Assembly (NCBI RefSeq): GCF_003234175.2
Contig: NZ_CP126257.1
Location: forward strand, 310,001 to 374,000
Source of the DNA: Curtobacterium sp. MCSS17_007
GTDB taxonomy: Bacteria > Actinomycetota > Actinomycetes > Actinomycetales > Microbacteriaceae
Direction: 5' to 3'
Length of the DNA: 64,000 nucleotides
How positions within the stretch are numbered: position 1 is the stretch's first letter; every line of letters starts with the position of its first letter. Positions 51,137-59,447 of this stretch are shown piece after piece. Below the pieces are notes generated by a model. The model was not told where the DNA came from. It ran no database searches and was given only the letters and a program-made list of their open reading frames with translations. The position numbers were made by a program, and so were the translations under genes.

Positions 51137-52186
51137 TCAATCGCCGAGGGGCGTCTCGTCGTCGTCTTCCTCGCGTACCGGCAACCGCGGGGAGGCGAGT
51201 GCCCGCTCTCGTAGTGCCTCCTTCGCATTCCGGTAGCGCTCCTGCAGGTCGTCCATCGCTGCCTCGATCACCTCGAGTCGCCGCGTCTCCCAGTGTTCCG
51301 CGTCCGCTACATACAGCGAATTGATGCGCGGCACCAATTCGTACGCCAACAAAAGGGTGCTGAACAGCATCTTCTCATCGGTTGCCATCACGTCCGGCAG
51401 ATAGATGTCATTGGACTGCAGGACAAATCCGCCATCAACGTAGAGCTTCAGCGCGAACGATCGCCGCGCGTCGCCGACCGCCTGAATGAACGAGATATCA
51501 ATCGGCCCAAGAGTGTCGGCTTCGGCAACTGCCGTAAGGAAATTGGGGCGTGAGAAGTCGACGCCGGCCCGGAGGTCCGCCGTACGCGCTGACGCATCGC
51601 GGCCGCTAATTCCCGAAACTTGGTCCAGAGTCAAATCTGGAGCAATTTGGTCTTGATCTCGCTGTTGAACCGTCAGCCAAAGGAAGATGTCTGGATCGCG
51701 AAGCTGTAATGGCGAGTTCCAGCGGTCGATCTTGGTGGAAGCGTCATCGCTCTGGAAGATCTTCTGCAGGCGTGCAACAACCCCATCTCGGCGATGGAGG
51801 AGAGTGCGGTTGCGGCTCGAGACAAGGATGGCGACGCTTGAGTTGGCTAGGTCGGTGATGACCACATCGACGGCATCGAGCCGGCGGACCGTTCGGGGAT
51901 CCAGCCCGGGTTGATCGCTTACACCTGTCGGAGGCGTCGCCCAAAAGTAGAAGCGAGCTTGGAGCATCCTGGGGAGCTCGTCATTTGCTTCGAGTATGAC
52001 GGGATCGGAGACGGGAGGTGCAGTGTTGATTGTGCCTAAGTTGGACTGAGCATTTTCCATACTCGCCCAGCCCGGGCTCATGGTAGACGGAACAGGCCGC
52101 TCGGCAAGCATGCGATCGCGAATCTGTTCCAATGACATGGCAGTGCGCGCCATCATTGGGAGAACGCCTACACTGGCGCGACTCAT
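51137..52186 (-). CDS. Island gene A, unrecognised 349-residue protein
   Basis: Third gene of a three-gene minus-strand operon of AT-richer DNA. No family is recognised. The protein is soluble, with a low-complexity N terminus (about 1-70), a mixed alpha/beta middle including VDVVITDLANSSVAILVSSR, a segment AVGDARRSFALKLYVDGGFV near 225, a helical stretch (about 255-285), a likely coiled coil (about 295-330, EAAMDDLQERYRNAKEALRE) and an acidic tail EEDDDETPLGD. ATG at 52186 (MSRASVG) is preferred over TTG at 52195; GGAG lies upstream at the end of gene B. It starts ten bases after gene B ends. Confidence 0.65.
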   Translation of the reverse strand: MSRASVGVLPMMARTAMSLEQIRDRMLAERPVPSTMSPGWASMENAQSNLGTINTAPPVSDPVILEANDELPRMLQARFYFWATPPTGVSDQPGLDPRTVRRLDAVDVVITDLANSSVAILVSSRNRTLLHRRDGVVARLQKIFQSDDASTKIDRWNSPLQLRDPDIFLWLTVQQRDQDQIAPDLTLDQVSGISGRDASARTADLRAGVDFSRPNFLTAVAEADTLGPIDISFIQAVGDARRSFALKLYVDGGFVLQSNDIYLPDVMATDEKMLFSTLLLAYELVPRINSLYVADAEHWETRRLEVIEAAMDDLQERYRNAKEALRERALASPRLPVREEDDDETPLGD

Positions 52187-52196
52187 GGTGGGCAAA

Positions 52197-52868
52197 TTAT
52201 CTCCGGACTAGGCGAATTGATTGAACATTGGACTCCCGCGTCCAAAACGTGAGCATCAGCTGCAGGAATGGGTGCGGGTGCTTGAATGAGTAATCGACGT
52301 TGTAAGTTTTGTCCTCAACGAGGCGTGGGGCCGTCCATCGGACTTGCGCTTCCCTCCATAAGCCCGGTCTGCTCGGTGCGGAGCTCATTTCTACCTCGAA
52401 CCCGCAGATTCCGTCGTTCGCTTCCGTAAGAAGCCTACCAGCTATGTCTGAGGAGTACTCGACATAGGGCTTGAGGGATGACTGCTCGACGCGAATCTGC
52501 AGCTGCAGAGCTCCGCGACTCACTAAGCGGAGGATCGCGTAGCTCAACCAGCCGCTGTTCCGGCTGATGATGGTCAGATCGACTGGCTGCCCCACCAAGT
52601 TCCGGTTCGAAATCTTTAAGACGAGTTCGCTGGTCGGTTCGACCGGATCTCCGGGAATCTTCCAATGCAGGTCGATGCCAGGCCGCCCAAGAATGAGCTG
52701 TAGAAAGACTTCCAGTAGGAAAGCTGCGACTGCGGCCCCTAGTAGATAGCGCCAAATGGGGTGCCAGTCCGGAAGGTTCTGCTCGAGCGAAGGGTCTAGT
52801 CCAACCACGCTCCAAGCCACGAAAGCAACCTTTAGAGCCTCTACCAGCAGGCGGCGAAATACGCTCAT
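52197..52868 (-). CDS. Island gene B, unrecognised protein with two N-terminal membrane helices
   Basis: A 223-residue protein. Two hydrophobic segments near the N terminus (about 8-25 and 43-60) form a hairpin that would leave the rest in the cytoplasm: a beta-rich domain (about 65-215) with SELVLKISNRNLVGQPVDLT and DKTYNVDYSFKHPHPF. That plan, a short membrane anchor plus a soluble beta domain, is seen in several defence and signalling effectors, but no homology is claimed. ATG at 52868 overlaps the gene C stop (ATGA). A 60-base sample (52561-52620) has 32 G+C, far below the surrounding genes. Confidence 0.65.
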   Translation of the reverse strand: MSVFRRLLVEALKVAFVAWSVVGLDPSLEQNLPDWHPIWRYLLGAAVAAFLLEVFLQLILGRPGIDLHWKIPGDPVEPTSELVLKISNRNLVGQPVDLTIISRNSGWLSYAILRLVSRGALQLQIRVEQSSLKPYVEYSSDIAGRLLTEANDGICGFEVEMSSAPSRPGLWREAQVRWTAPRLVEDKTYNVDYSFKHPHPFLQLMLTFWTRESNVQSIRLVRR

Positions 52869-53377
52869 TGCAGTTCTAGCGCTTCCCACGCGGTCGTCAA
52901 CAGATTTTCCGCTTCCTCCGGTGTGGAACTATCGAGGTAACCGTCGCGTCGAATAGTCGCGCGCCGGTGGGTTTCAATAGATTTCAGTTCGACACCAACG
53001 ATGTACAAGCCATCAAATTCGTCATGCATGGCAGCTATGAGTTCCCGTCCCCCGAAATCTCCCAATATCGTTTTCAGGTCCGATGAGATGAGGGAAGACT
53101 CTTGCTCATCGAGGGCGGTCAAATATGCATCTGATATCTCGAATCGCACTACCATGAAACCGTTGTTCATCGCAAACTCTGCGAGTCGGATCAAGTCTTG
53201 AGAGCCGAGGCGAAGAGGACGTTCTGAGTTCAGCGCTGTGTCGTCAATCGGCCGGAAGCGCAGAGGTGCATCCCTGGAGCTGGTGAGGGTCACCCGGCGC
53301 ATCATGATGCCATTCTGCAGCATTGAGGTGACATTTGCTTCGCACTGCGCACCACGGTCGACCAGCTGTGTCGGCAC
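52865..53377 (-). CDS. Island gene C, unrecognised protein of about 170 residues
   Basis: First gene of the island operon. It is soluble, with QDLIRLAEFAMNNGFMVVRF, SDLKTILGDFGGRELIAAMH and a C-terminal THRRATIRRDGYLDSSTPEE region; I recognise no family. The start is uncertain: GTG at 53377 has an AAGAGAAAG site eight bases upstream, ATG at 53323 would give 152 residues, and the frame stays open to 53482. Codons such as TTA and AGA, rare in the neighbouring genes, appear near the start. Its stop overlaps the gene B start. Confidence 0.6.
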   Translation of the reverse strand: MPTQLVDRGAQCEANVTSMLQNGIMMRRVTLTSSRDAPLRFRPIDDTALNSERPLRLGSQDLIRLAEFAMNNGFMVVRFEISDAYLTALDEQESSLISSDLKTILGDFGGRELIAAMHDEFDGLYIVGVELKSIETHRRATIRRDGYLDSSTPEEAENLLTTAWEALELQ

Positions 53378-53630
53378 TAAACGCTTTCTCTTGAGTGGGT
53401 AAGCCGTCCATCCGTCCGTACCGATAGGCGGGAGGGGCGCTTGTTGCGGCCGCACCCCGTGCCTCCCGTCCGGCGCTCCCACCGTCCCGCCAGACGGGGG
53501 CGTCGGCGTGAGACGTACCGCGGTCGTCGAGACGCCCGGAGAACCCGCGGCGTCTCACCCCGGTGCGGGTGTCTCGATGCGACGTGGGCGTCTGGACGAT
53601 ACCCGCGAGACACACCGCCCCTGCCGAGAC

Positions 53631-53728
53631 GCCCCGGAACGCGGGAAGGCCCCGTCTCGCCGGAGCGAGACGGGGCCTTGCCCCGGAACGCGGGAAGGCC
53701 CCGTCTCGCCGGAGCGAGACGGGGCCTT
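53631..53728. repeat. Exact 49-bp tandem duplication, each unit with a 15-bp hairpin
   Basis: 53631-53679 and 53680-53728 are identical. Each contains AAGGCCCCGTCTCGC, loop CGGA, GCGAGACGGGGCCTT (53646-53679 and 53695-53728). They lie just past chvE, so they could act as a double terminator. Confidence 0.9.
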
Positions 53729-53732
53729 CCTC

Positions 53733-53770
53733 GTGCTGTGGTGCTGTGGTGCTGTGGTGCTGTGGTGCTG
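53733..53770. repeat. GTGCTGTG octamer tandem repeat
   Basis: Four perfect copies of GTGCTGTG followed by six more bases of the unit, ending 12 bases before the chvE stop codon. Its length could vary by slippage. Confidence 0.9.
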
Positions 53771-53782
53771 CTGCGGAGGGGA

Positions 53783-54898
53783 TCAGCCCTTCTTGGCGAG
53801 CTCCTCGAGGGTGTCGTTGCCCTTGTAGGCCTCGACCGCGTTCTCCTTGGTGACCAGGACCGGGGTCAGCTCGACGGCCGGCACGATCTTCTTGCCGTTG
53901 TCGTTGTTCTTGTCCTCGGTGGTCTTCGGGGTCTTGCCGTCGGCCAGGTCGGAGACCAGGTCGATCGCGGCCTGCGCCTCGTCGGTGGTGTTCTTGTAGA
54001 TGGTCGAGTACTGCTCGCCCTGCATGATCAGCGGGATCGAGGCGGTCTCGGAGTCCTGACCGGTGACGACCGGGTTCGGCTTGCCGGCCGCCTTGGTGGC
54101 GGTCAGGATCGCGCGGGCCAGGGTGTCGTTCGGCGACAGGACGCCGTCGAGCTCGGTGTTCGTGTACGACTTCGTCAGGATGTCGGTCATGCGCGACTGG
54201 GCGTTCTGCGCGAGCCAGCCCTGCGTGTTGGTCTCCGAGAAGCTGGTGCGACCCGAGACGACCTTGACGGTGCCGTCGTCGATCTTCGGCTGGAGGACGT
54301 CCATCGCGCCGTTGAAGAAGACCTTCGCGTTGGCGTCGTCGGGCGAACCGGAGAAGAGCTCGATGTTGTACGGACCCTCGGCCTTCTTGGCCTTCATGCC
54401 GTCGAGCAGGGCCTGGCCCTGCAGCTGGCCGACCTTGAAGTTGTTGAACGCGACGTAGTAGTCGACGTTCTCGGTGTTCAGGATGTTGCGGTCCCAGGCG
54501 ATGACGACGGCGCCGGACTTCTTGGCCGCGGCGACCTGCGTGCCGAGCTGCGAACCGTCGGCGGCACCGATGATGATCGCCTTCGCACCCTTGGTGACCA
54601 TCGACTGGATCTGCGCCTGCTGGTCCGGGACCGGGTTGCCGGCGTTCGCGTACTGGATGTCGGCCTTGAAGCCGGCCTTCTCGATGGACTTCTCGAAGGC
54701 GTCACCCGCGAGCACCCAGTTCTGCGAGGTCTTGGCGGGGAGCGCGACGCCGATCAGGGCGCCCTTCTCGATCTTGACGTTCGAGGCGCCGTCCGACGAG
54801 CCGGAGCCGGCGTCGGAGTTGCCGCGGGCCGAGCAGCCACTGAGGGCCAGGCCCGCGACGAGTGCCAGACCGATGCCGGCGATGAGCTTCTTGCGCAT
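53783..54898 (-). CDS. chvE: Multiple-sugar-binding periplasmic-type lipoprotein ChvE
   Basis: A 371-residue lipoprotein (lipobox LSGC, C22) of the type-1 sugar-binding family. IGVALPAKTSQNWVLAGDAF, the VIAWDRNIL hinge region, and VVTGQDSETASIPLIMQGEQ match ChvE/XylF proteins that bind xylose, glucose, arabinose or galactose. ATG at 54898 gives a normal signal peptide. It is the last gene of an mmsA-mmsB-chvE operon on the minus strand, with an 84-base gap after mmsB; a binding-protein gene placed last is less usual. A duplicated hairpin follows. Confidence 0.92.
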   Translation of the reverse strand: MRKKLIAGIGLALVAGLALSGCSARGNSDAGSGSSDGASNVKIEKGALIGVALPAKTSQNWVLAGDAFEKSIEKAGFKADIQYANAGNPVPDQQAQIQSMVTKGAKAIIIGAADGSQLGTQVAAAKKSGAVVIAWDRNILNTENVDYYVAFNNFKVGQLQGQALLDGMKAKKAEGPYNIELFSGSPDDANAKVFFNGAMDVLQPKIDDGTVKVVSGRTSFSETNTQGWLAQNAQSRMTDILTKSYTNTELDGVLSPNDTLARAILTATKAAGKPNPVVTGQDSETASIPLIMQGEQYSTIYKNTTDEAQAAIDLVSDLADGKTPKTTEDKNNDNGKKIVPAVELTPVLVTKENAVEAYKGNDTLEELAKKG

Positions 54899-54982
54899 GA
54901 GATTGCTTTCTCTTCGTTGAGGAGTGGTGCTGTGTGGTGAGGGATCGTGCGGGCGGCCACCGGCGTGGCCGCCCGCCACGCG

Positions 54983-56275
54983 TTACTGGACGTTGACCTT
55001 CTCGGGCTGGTCCTCGATGCTCCGCGGCTGCTGCGCGGCCACCGTGTTCTGCTCGGTGTCCTTGCGTTGGAACTGCTTCAACATCCCGCCGATCAGGGAC
55101 GGACGACCCTGGGACTTCGAGTAGACGTCGAAGGCGACGGCGACGAGCAGGACGAGACCGCGGATGATCTGGACGCGGTTGGACTCGAGACCCACCAGCG
55201 ACAGACCGTTGGACAGCAGGGCCATGACGAGACCACCGATGATCGACCCGGAGATCGTGCCGATGCCACCGGCGACCGCGGCGCCACCGACGAACACGGC
55301 GGCGATCGCGTCGAGCTCCCAGCCGGTGCCGTCCGCGGGGCCCGAGGCGCCCGAGTAGCCGACGAAGACCATGCCGGCGATGGCGGCCAGGACCGACATG
55401 TTCATCATGACGAAGAAGTTGACCTTGCGGGCGCTGACGCCGGACAGGACGGCGGCGTTCGCGTTGCCACCGACCGCGTAGACCTGGCGGCCGAAGATCG
55501 TGTTCTTGGTGAGGAAGCCGTAGACGATGGTCAGGACACCGAGGATGATCGCGACGACCGGGATCGAGGTGCCGGCGGGGCCCGCGGCGAACAGGTAGGT
55601 CGCGACGAGGGTGACGGCCACCAGGATGCCCGTACGGACGATCGAGACCCAGAGCGGGACGAGCTCGGCGTGCATCTTCTTGCGACGCTGACGACCGCGG
55701 AACTCGAGGAAGATCAGCACCAGGCAGGTGATGAGGCCGAGGATGAGCGTGCCGTTCGAGAACCCGAAGTCCGGGCCGAAGTCGGGCAGGAAGCCCGAAC
55801 CGATCTGCGCGTAGTCGTCCGGCACCGGCTGCGAGGTCGAGTTGCCGATGATCTGGTTCGCACCGCGGAAGATGAGCTGGCCGGCCAGGGTCACGATGAA
55901 GGCCGGGACCTTCACGAACGCCACCCAGAAGCCCTGCCAGGCACCGACCGCGGCACCCACGGCGAGGCCGAGGAGGATCGCGGCCCACGCCGGGAAGTTC
56001 CACTGCGCCATCGACTGGGCGACGATGATGCCGGTGAACGCGGCCACCGAACCGACCGACAGGTCGATGTGGCCGGCGATGATCACCATGACCATCCCCA
56101 GCGCCAGGATGAGGATGTAGGAGTACTGCAGGAACACGTTGATGATGTTCGTCGGCTCGAGGATGAGCCCGTCGGTCCAGATCGAGAAGATGATCAGGAT
56201 CGCCACCAGGGCGATGATCATGCCGTACTGGCCGATGCTGTTGCCCTTGCCGAAGAGCAGTTTCAGGTTCTTCAT
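54983..56275 (-). CDS. mmsB: Multiple-monosaccharide ABC transporter permease
   Basis: A 430-residue permease with about 11 helices. [20 protein letters not shown] and [20 protein letters not shown] are the signatures of ribose/xylose-type permeases (BPD_transp_2). It is longer than RbsC (about 320) through an insertion in the middle, as in XylH and GguB. ATG at 56275 overlaps the mmsA stop (ATGA). It should form the membrane channel for the sugar bound by ChvE. Confidence 0.93.
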   Translation of the reverse strand: MKNLKLLFGKGNSIGQYGMIIALVAILIIFSIWTDGLILEPTNIINVFLQYSYILILALGMVMVIIAGHIDLSVGSVAAFTGIIVAQSMAQWNFPAWAAILLGLAVGAAVGAWQGFWVAFVKVPAFIVTLAGQLIFRGANQIIGNSTSQPVPDDYAQIGSGFLPDFGPDFGFSNGTLILGLITCLVLIFLEFRGRQRRKKMHAELVPLWVSIVRTGILVAVTLVATYLFAAGPAGTSIPVVAIILGVLTIVYGFLTKNTIFGRQVYAVGGNANAAVLSGVSARKVNFFVMMNMSVLAAIAGMVFVGYSGASGPADGTGWELDAIAAVFVGGAAVAGGIGTISGSIIGGLVMALLSNGLSLVGLESNRVQIIRGLVLLVAVAFDVYSKSQGRPSLIGGMLKQFQRKDTEQNTVAAQQPRSIEDQPEKVNVQ

Positions 56276-57864
56276 GAGATCAGTGCGCCCTTCCGCGCGG
56301 AGGTCATGCTGCGCATGAGGGTTTCGGGGTCGGCCTGGTCAGCGGGGACGTCAGCCGTGATCTGGCCCTCGAAGATCGTGTAGATCCGGTCGGAGAGGCC
56401 GAGGAGTTCGGGGAGCTCGGAGGAGATGAGGATGATGCCCTTCCCCTGCGCTGCGAGCTGCTGGATGATGCCGTAGATCTCGAACTTCGCGCCCACGTCG
56501 ATGCCGCGGGTCGGCTCGTCGAGGATCAGCAGGTCCGGGTCGGTGAACATCCACTTGGACAGGACGACCTTCTGCTGGTTCCCGCCGGACAGCTTGCCGA
56601 CGTTGTCCTCGACCGAGGGCACCTTCGTGCGGAGCATCTTGCGGTACTTCTCCGCAACGTCGTACTCCTTGAGGGAGTCCACGACGCCGGCCTTCGAGAT
56701 CTTCGGCAGGTCGGCCGCGACGGTCGAGCGCTTCACCGTGTCGAGCAGGTTGAGGCCGAGTGCCTTGCGGTCCTCGGAGACGTAGCCGAGCCCGTTCGCG
56801 ATCGCCTGCTGGACGTTCGCGACCTTGATCTCACGGCCGTCCTTGATGATCTGGCCGTCGACGAACGTGCCGTAGGAGCGGCCGAAGATGCTCATCGCGA
56901 GCTCGGTGCGGCCGGCGCCCATCAGGCCCGCGAAGCCGACGATCTCGCCGCGACGGACGTGGAAGTTCGACCCCTTGGCAACCAGGCGGGACGGGTCCTG
57001 CGGGTGCTGGACGGTCCAGTTCTTCACCTCGAAGAAGACTTCGCCGATCTTCGGGGTGCGGTCCGGGAAGCGGCTCTCGAGCGAGCGGCCGACCATCCCG
57101 CGGATGATCCGGTCCTCGTTGACGCCGTCGCCCTTCACGTTGAGGGTCTCGATCGCCTTGCCGTCGCGGATGATCGTGATCTCGTCGGCGATCTGCTCGA
57201 TCTCGTTGAGCTTGTGGCTGATGATGATGCTCGCGATGCCCTTGGACTTCAGCCCGACGATCAGGTCGAGCAGGTGCTGCGAGTCGTTCTCGTTCAGGGC
57301 GGCGGTCGGCTCGTCGAGGATGAGGAGCTTGACGTCCTTGTGCAGGGCCTTCGCGATCTCGACGAGCTGCTGCTTGCCGACACCGAGGTTCTTGATCTGC
57401 GTGTCCGGGTCCTCGTCGAGGCCGACACGGGCGAGCAGGTCCTGCGCGCGCAGCTGGGCGCTGGTCCAGTCGATGACGCCGAAGCGGCCGGGCTCGTTGC
57501 CGAGGAACAGGTTCTCGGTGATCGACAGCTCGGGGATGAGCGCGAGCTCCTGGTGGATGATGACGATGCCGGCCTGCTCGGACTGCTTGATGTCCTTGAA
57601 GCGGACCTCTTCGCCCTCGTAGACGATCTCGCCGCTGTAGGTGCCGTACGGGTAGACGCCCGACAGCACCTTCATGAGGGTGGACTTGCCGGCGCCGTTC
57701 TCGCCGCAGATCGCGTGGATCTCGCCGGCGCGGACGCTGAGCGACACGTCCGAGAGTGCCTTCACACCAGGGAACTCCTTGGTGATCGACCGCATCTCGA
57801 GGATGGTCTCGGCGCTGGTGACGGACCTGGTGGCCAGGTCCGGTCCCTGTGGGGTTGACGCCAC
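56272..57864 (-). CDS. mmsA: Multiple-monosaccharide ABC transporter ATP-binding protein
   Basis: A 530-residue double ATPase. The first domain has Walker [11 protein letters not shown] and [11 protein letters not shown]; the second has [15 protein letters not shown] and [14 protein letters not shown]. The first-domain signature is replaced by [11 protein letters not shown], as in MglA/XylG-type proteins. GTG at 57864 is set by AAGGAGA. Upstream, TTGACA (reverse of 58045-58050) and TAAATT (reverse of 58020-58025) make a likely promoter, followed by a LacI-type operator at 57989. Confidence 0.94.
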   Translation of the reverse strand: MASTPQGPDLATRSVTSAETILEMRSITKEFPGVKALSDVSLSVRAGEIHAICGENGAGKSTLMKVLSGVYPYGTYSGEIVYEGEEVRFKDIKQSEQAGIVIIHQELALIPELSITENLFLGNEPGRFGVIDWTSAQLRAQDLLARVGLDEDPDTQIKNLGVGKQQLVEIAKALHKDVKLLILDEPTAALNENDSQHLLDLIVGLKSKGIASIIISHKLNEIEQIADEITIIRDGKAIETLNVKGDGVNEDRIIRGMVGRSLESRFPDRTPKIGEVFFEVKNWTVQHPQDPSRLVAKGSNFHVRRGEIVGFAGLMGAGRTELAMSIFGRSYGTFVDGQIIKDGREIKVANVQQAIANGLGYVSEDRKALGLNLLDTVKRSTVAADLPKISKAGVVDSLKEYDVAEKYRKMLRTKVPSVEDNVGKLSGGNQQKVVLSKWMFTDPDLLILDEPTRGIDVGAKFEIYGIIQQLAAQGKGIILISSELPELLGLSDRIYTIFEGQITADVPADQADPETLMRSMTSARKGALIS

Positions 57865-57988
57865 GGTGCATCTCCTTCTGCCGCTGCGGTGCGGCAGTCC
57901 TTCGGGTGGTGAGCTGCGGCATCGGGGGCGCAGGAGTCGCCTGCGTGGACCTCGTTGTCGCGTCCGGTGTCCCGATCGTGTGACGGTC

Positions 57989-58004
57989 ATGTGACCGTTC
58001 ACAT
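57989..58004. promoter_or_regulatory. LacI-type operator before mmsA
   Basis: ATGTGACCGTTCACAT has perfect six-base arms (ATGTGA/TCACAT). It matches the site before the LacI gene at 59329 in 14 of 16 bases and lies just downstream of the mmsA -10. Confidence 0.7.
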
Positions 58005-58019
58005 CGGCGGAACGGAGGT

Positions 58020-58050
58020 AATTTACGCACAGCCCCGTCGCGGCTGTCAA
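58020..58050 (-). promoter_or_regulatory. Promoter of the mmsA-mmsB-chvE operon
   Basis: On the minus strand TTGACA (58050-58045) and TAAATT (58025-58020) are 19 bases apart. The spacing is slightly long, which often goes with activator need or weak basal activity. Confidence 0.5.
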
Positions 58051-58161
58051 TTCGGTTCGGTCGCGTTTTCGTAACGGCCCGCGTGATCCGGCGGAATCCG
58101 CGTGCCGACGCCCCCCGAGGTGGGGTGGTCGGCCGTCGTGCGTGGGGACGAGGGGCGTCGG

Positions 58162-58212
58162 TGGAGCAGCAACTGTCGGGTCCGCCGGTGGTACCCGACG
58201 TCTTCTGCTCCA
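58162..58212. repeat. 51-nt two-step palindromic repeat, copy 2
   Basis: TGGAGCAG, three bases, CTGTCGGGT, an 11-base centre, ACCCGAC, a short loop, CTGCTCCA. It has the same length and outer arms as the copy at 28931-28981; the inner right arm is two bases shorter. Confidence 0.75.
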
Positions 58213-58220
58213 CGAACGAA

Positions 58221-58256
58221 CGGGAGGCGCGGGGCGGGGTCGCCACGGGCCTCCCG
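58221..58256 (-). repeat. Dispersed GGAGGCGCGG hairpin, copy 4 (degenerate)
   Basis: CGGGAGGC pairs with GCCTCCCG across 20 bases. It lies 18 bases past the LacI stop on the minus strand, where a terminator is expected. Confidence 0.6.
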
Positions 58257-58273
58257 TCCGGCGGGTGGTCGCG

Positions 58274-59293
58274 TCAGCGACGCCGCGGTGCGCCCGTGGA
58301 CCCGCGTACCACGAGCTGCGGCACGAGGTCGACCGGGCGGAGCGCCTGGTCCTCCGACGGCAGGAGCAGTTCGACGCACCGCCTGCCGAGCTCCGGGAAG
58401 TCGACCTCGACCGTGGTCAGCGGCGGCCAGAGGTGCTTCGCCTCGGGGATGTCGTCGTAGCCGACCACGGACAGGTCACCCGGCACGTCGAGCCCGTACG
58501 ACCGCGCTGCGTGCATGACGCCGAGCGCCATCGCGTCGTTCGAGCAGAAGATCGCCGTGCAGTCCCGGTACCGCAGGAGCTCGCGGCCCGCGTGGTAGCC
58601 GAAGTCCGCCGTCCAGTCACCGAGGATCGGCGGCACGACCGGCATGTCCCGGTCGGACATCTCGCGCAGGAACCCCTGCATGCGGGCCTCGGCCTCGATC
58701 CAGTCCTGCGGCCCGGCGATGTGACGGACGTACTCGTGCCCGAGGTCGAGCAGGTGCGCGGTCGCGAGCCGGGCCCCCTCCATCTGGTCGATGAAGAGCG
58801 TCGAGCGTTCGTCCCCGCCGCTCGTGCGGAGCGCCACGTACGGCGTCCGCATGCCGAGCTCCTCGATGAGGTCGAACACGCGCTGCTGTGGCGCGATGAC
58901 GATGATGCCCTCGACGTCCTGGTCGAGCAGGTGCCCGAGGCCGTCCCGGACCGCCTCGTCGGTGGCGGCCGCGATGTTCGCGGTCGTCACCGAGTAGCCG
59001 CGCGTGACGGCGGCGTCCTCGATCGCCTGCATCGTCGCCGCCGGGCCGTAGTGCGAACGCTGGGCGGTGAGCACCCCGATCGTGTGCGTCCGGCTCGTGA
59101 CGAGGGCGCGCGCGGCGCGGTTCGGCCGGTACTGCAGCTGCTCCATCGCCGCGAGCACGCGGTCCTTGGTCTCCGCCCGGATCGCGTCCGAGTTGTTGAG
59201 CACCCGCGACACGGTCTGGTGCGAGACGCCGGCGACCCGCGCGACGTCGCGGATGCTGGGCGAGCGCGGTTGCTGTGTCCGCGGTGACGCCAT
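58274..59293 (-). CDS. LacI-family repressor of the sugar ABC operon
   Basis: A 339-residue regulator: N-terminal LacI helix-turn-helix (about 13-60, [20 protein letters not shown]) and a periplasmic-binding-protein-like sugar domain (about 70-335, with [16 protein letters not shown]). ATG at 59293 gives the standard N terminus. It lies directly upstream of mmsA on the same strand. A 16-base palindrome occurs before both this gene (59329) and mmsA (57989), so it probably represses both until its sugar binds. Confidence 0.93.
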   Translation of the reverse strand: MASPRTQQPRSPSIRDVARVAGVSHQTVSRVLNNSDAIRAETKDRVLAAMEQLQYRPNRAARALVTSRTHTIGVLTAQRSHYGPAATMQAIEDAAVTRGYSVTTANIAAATDEAVRDGLGHLLDQDVEGIIVIAPQQRVFDLIEELGMRTPYVALRTSGGDERSTLFIDQMEGARLATAHLLDLGHEYVRHIAGPQDWIEAEARMQGFLREMSDRDMPVVPPILGDWTADFGYHAGRELLRYRDCTAIFCSNDAMALGVMHAARSYGLDVPGDLSVVGYDDIPEAKHLWPPLTTVEVDFPELGRRCVELLLPSEDQALRPVDLVPQLVVRGSTGAPRRR

Positions 59294-59328
59294 CGTTGCT
59301 CTCTCCCGCCCGGGGCCGTGGCACGCCG

Positions 59329-59344
59329 ATGTGCACGTTCACAT
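59329..59344. promoter_or_regulatory. LacI-type operator before the lacI gene
   Basis: ATGTGCACGTTCACAT, 14 of 16 bases identical to the mmsA operator. Confidence 0.65.
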
Positions 59345-59435
59345 TCCGAGCCAGATCATTATGCACGGCAGTCGGCTGCGCGCCAGCCGGAGGGTGTCCC
59401 TCGGACCGGGGCTGCTCGCGCTTGCCACACGCCCC

Positions 59436-59441
59436 TACGAT
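59436..59441 (+). promoter_or_regulatory. -10 hexamer TACGAT, leaderless promoter
   Basis: TACGAT lies six bases before GTG at 59448. Confidence 0.5.
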
Positions 59442-59447
59442 CCCGCT

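Larger units (their letters stand above)
53378..53782. other. Intergenic region between island operon and chvE (405 bp)
   Basis: Non-coding as far as I can see. It holds, in order, a degenerate GGGAGG-CCTCCC repeat (53431-53470), ten GAGAC or GTCTC words within 53510-53720, an exact 49-bp tandem duplication with a hairpin in each unit (53631-53728), and an octamer tandem repeat (53733-53770). The border between AT-richer and normal DNA falls at about 53400. Confidence 0.6.
57865..58273. other. Control region between the sugar ABC operon and lacI-type gene (409 bp)
   Basis: Holds the promoter and operator of mmsA, copy 2 of the 51-nt palindrome and copy 4 of the GGAGGCGCGG hairpin. No gene is supported. 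Confidence 0.7.

Noticed and set aside
51137..53377. Assignment of the island operon to a known defence type such as CBASS
   Set aside because: Protein B has a membrane hairpin plus soluble domain, but no nucleotidyltransferase, nuclease, TIR or ATPase motif was seen in A, B or C, so no known type is supported.
53631..53770. Possible CRISPR array
   Set aside because: Only two adjacent identical units without spacers and a short octamer array; no cas genes.
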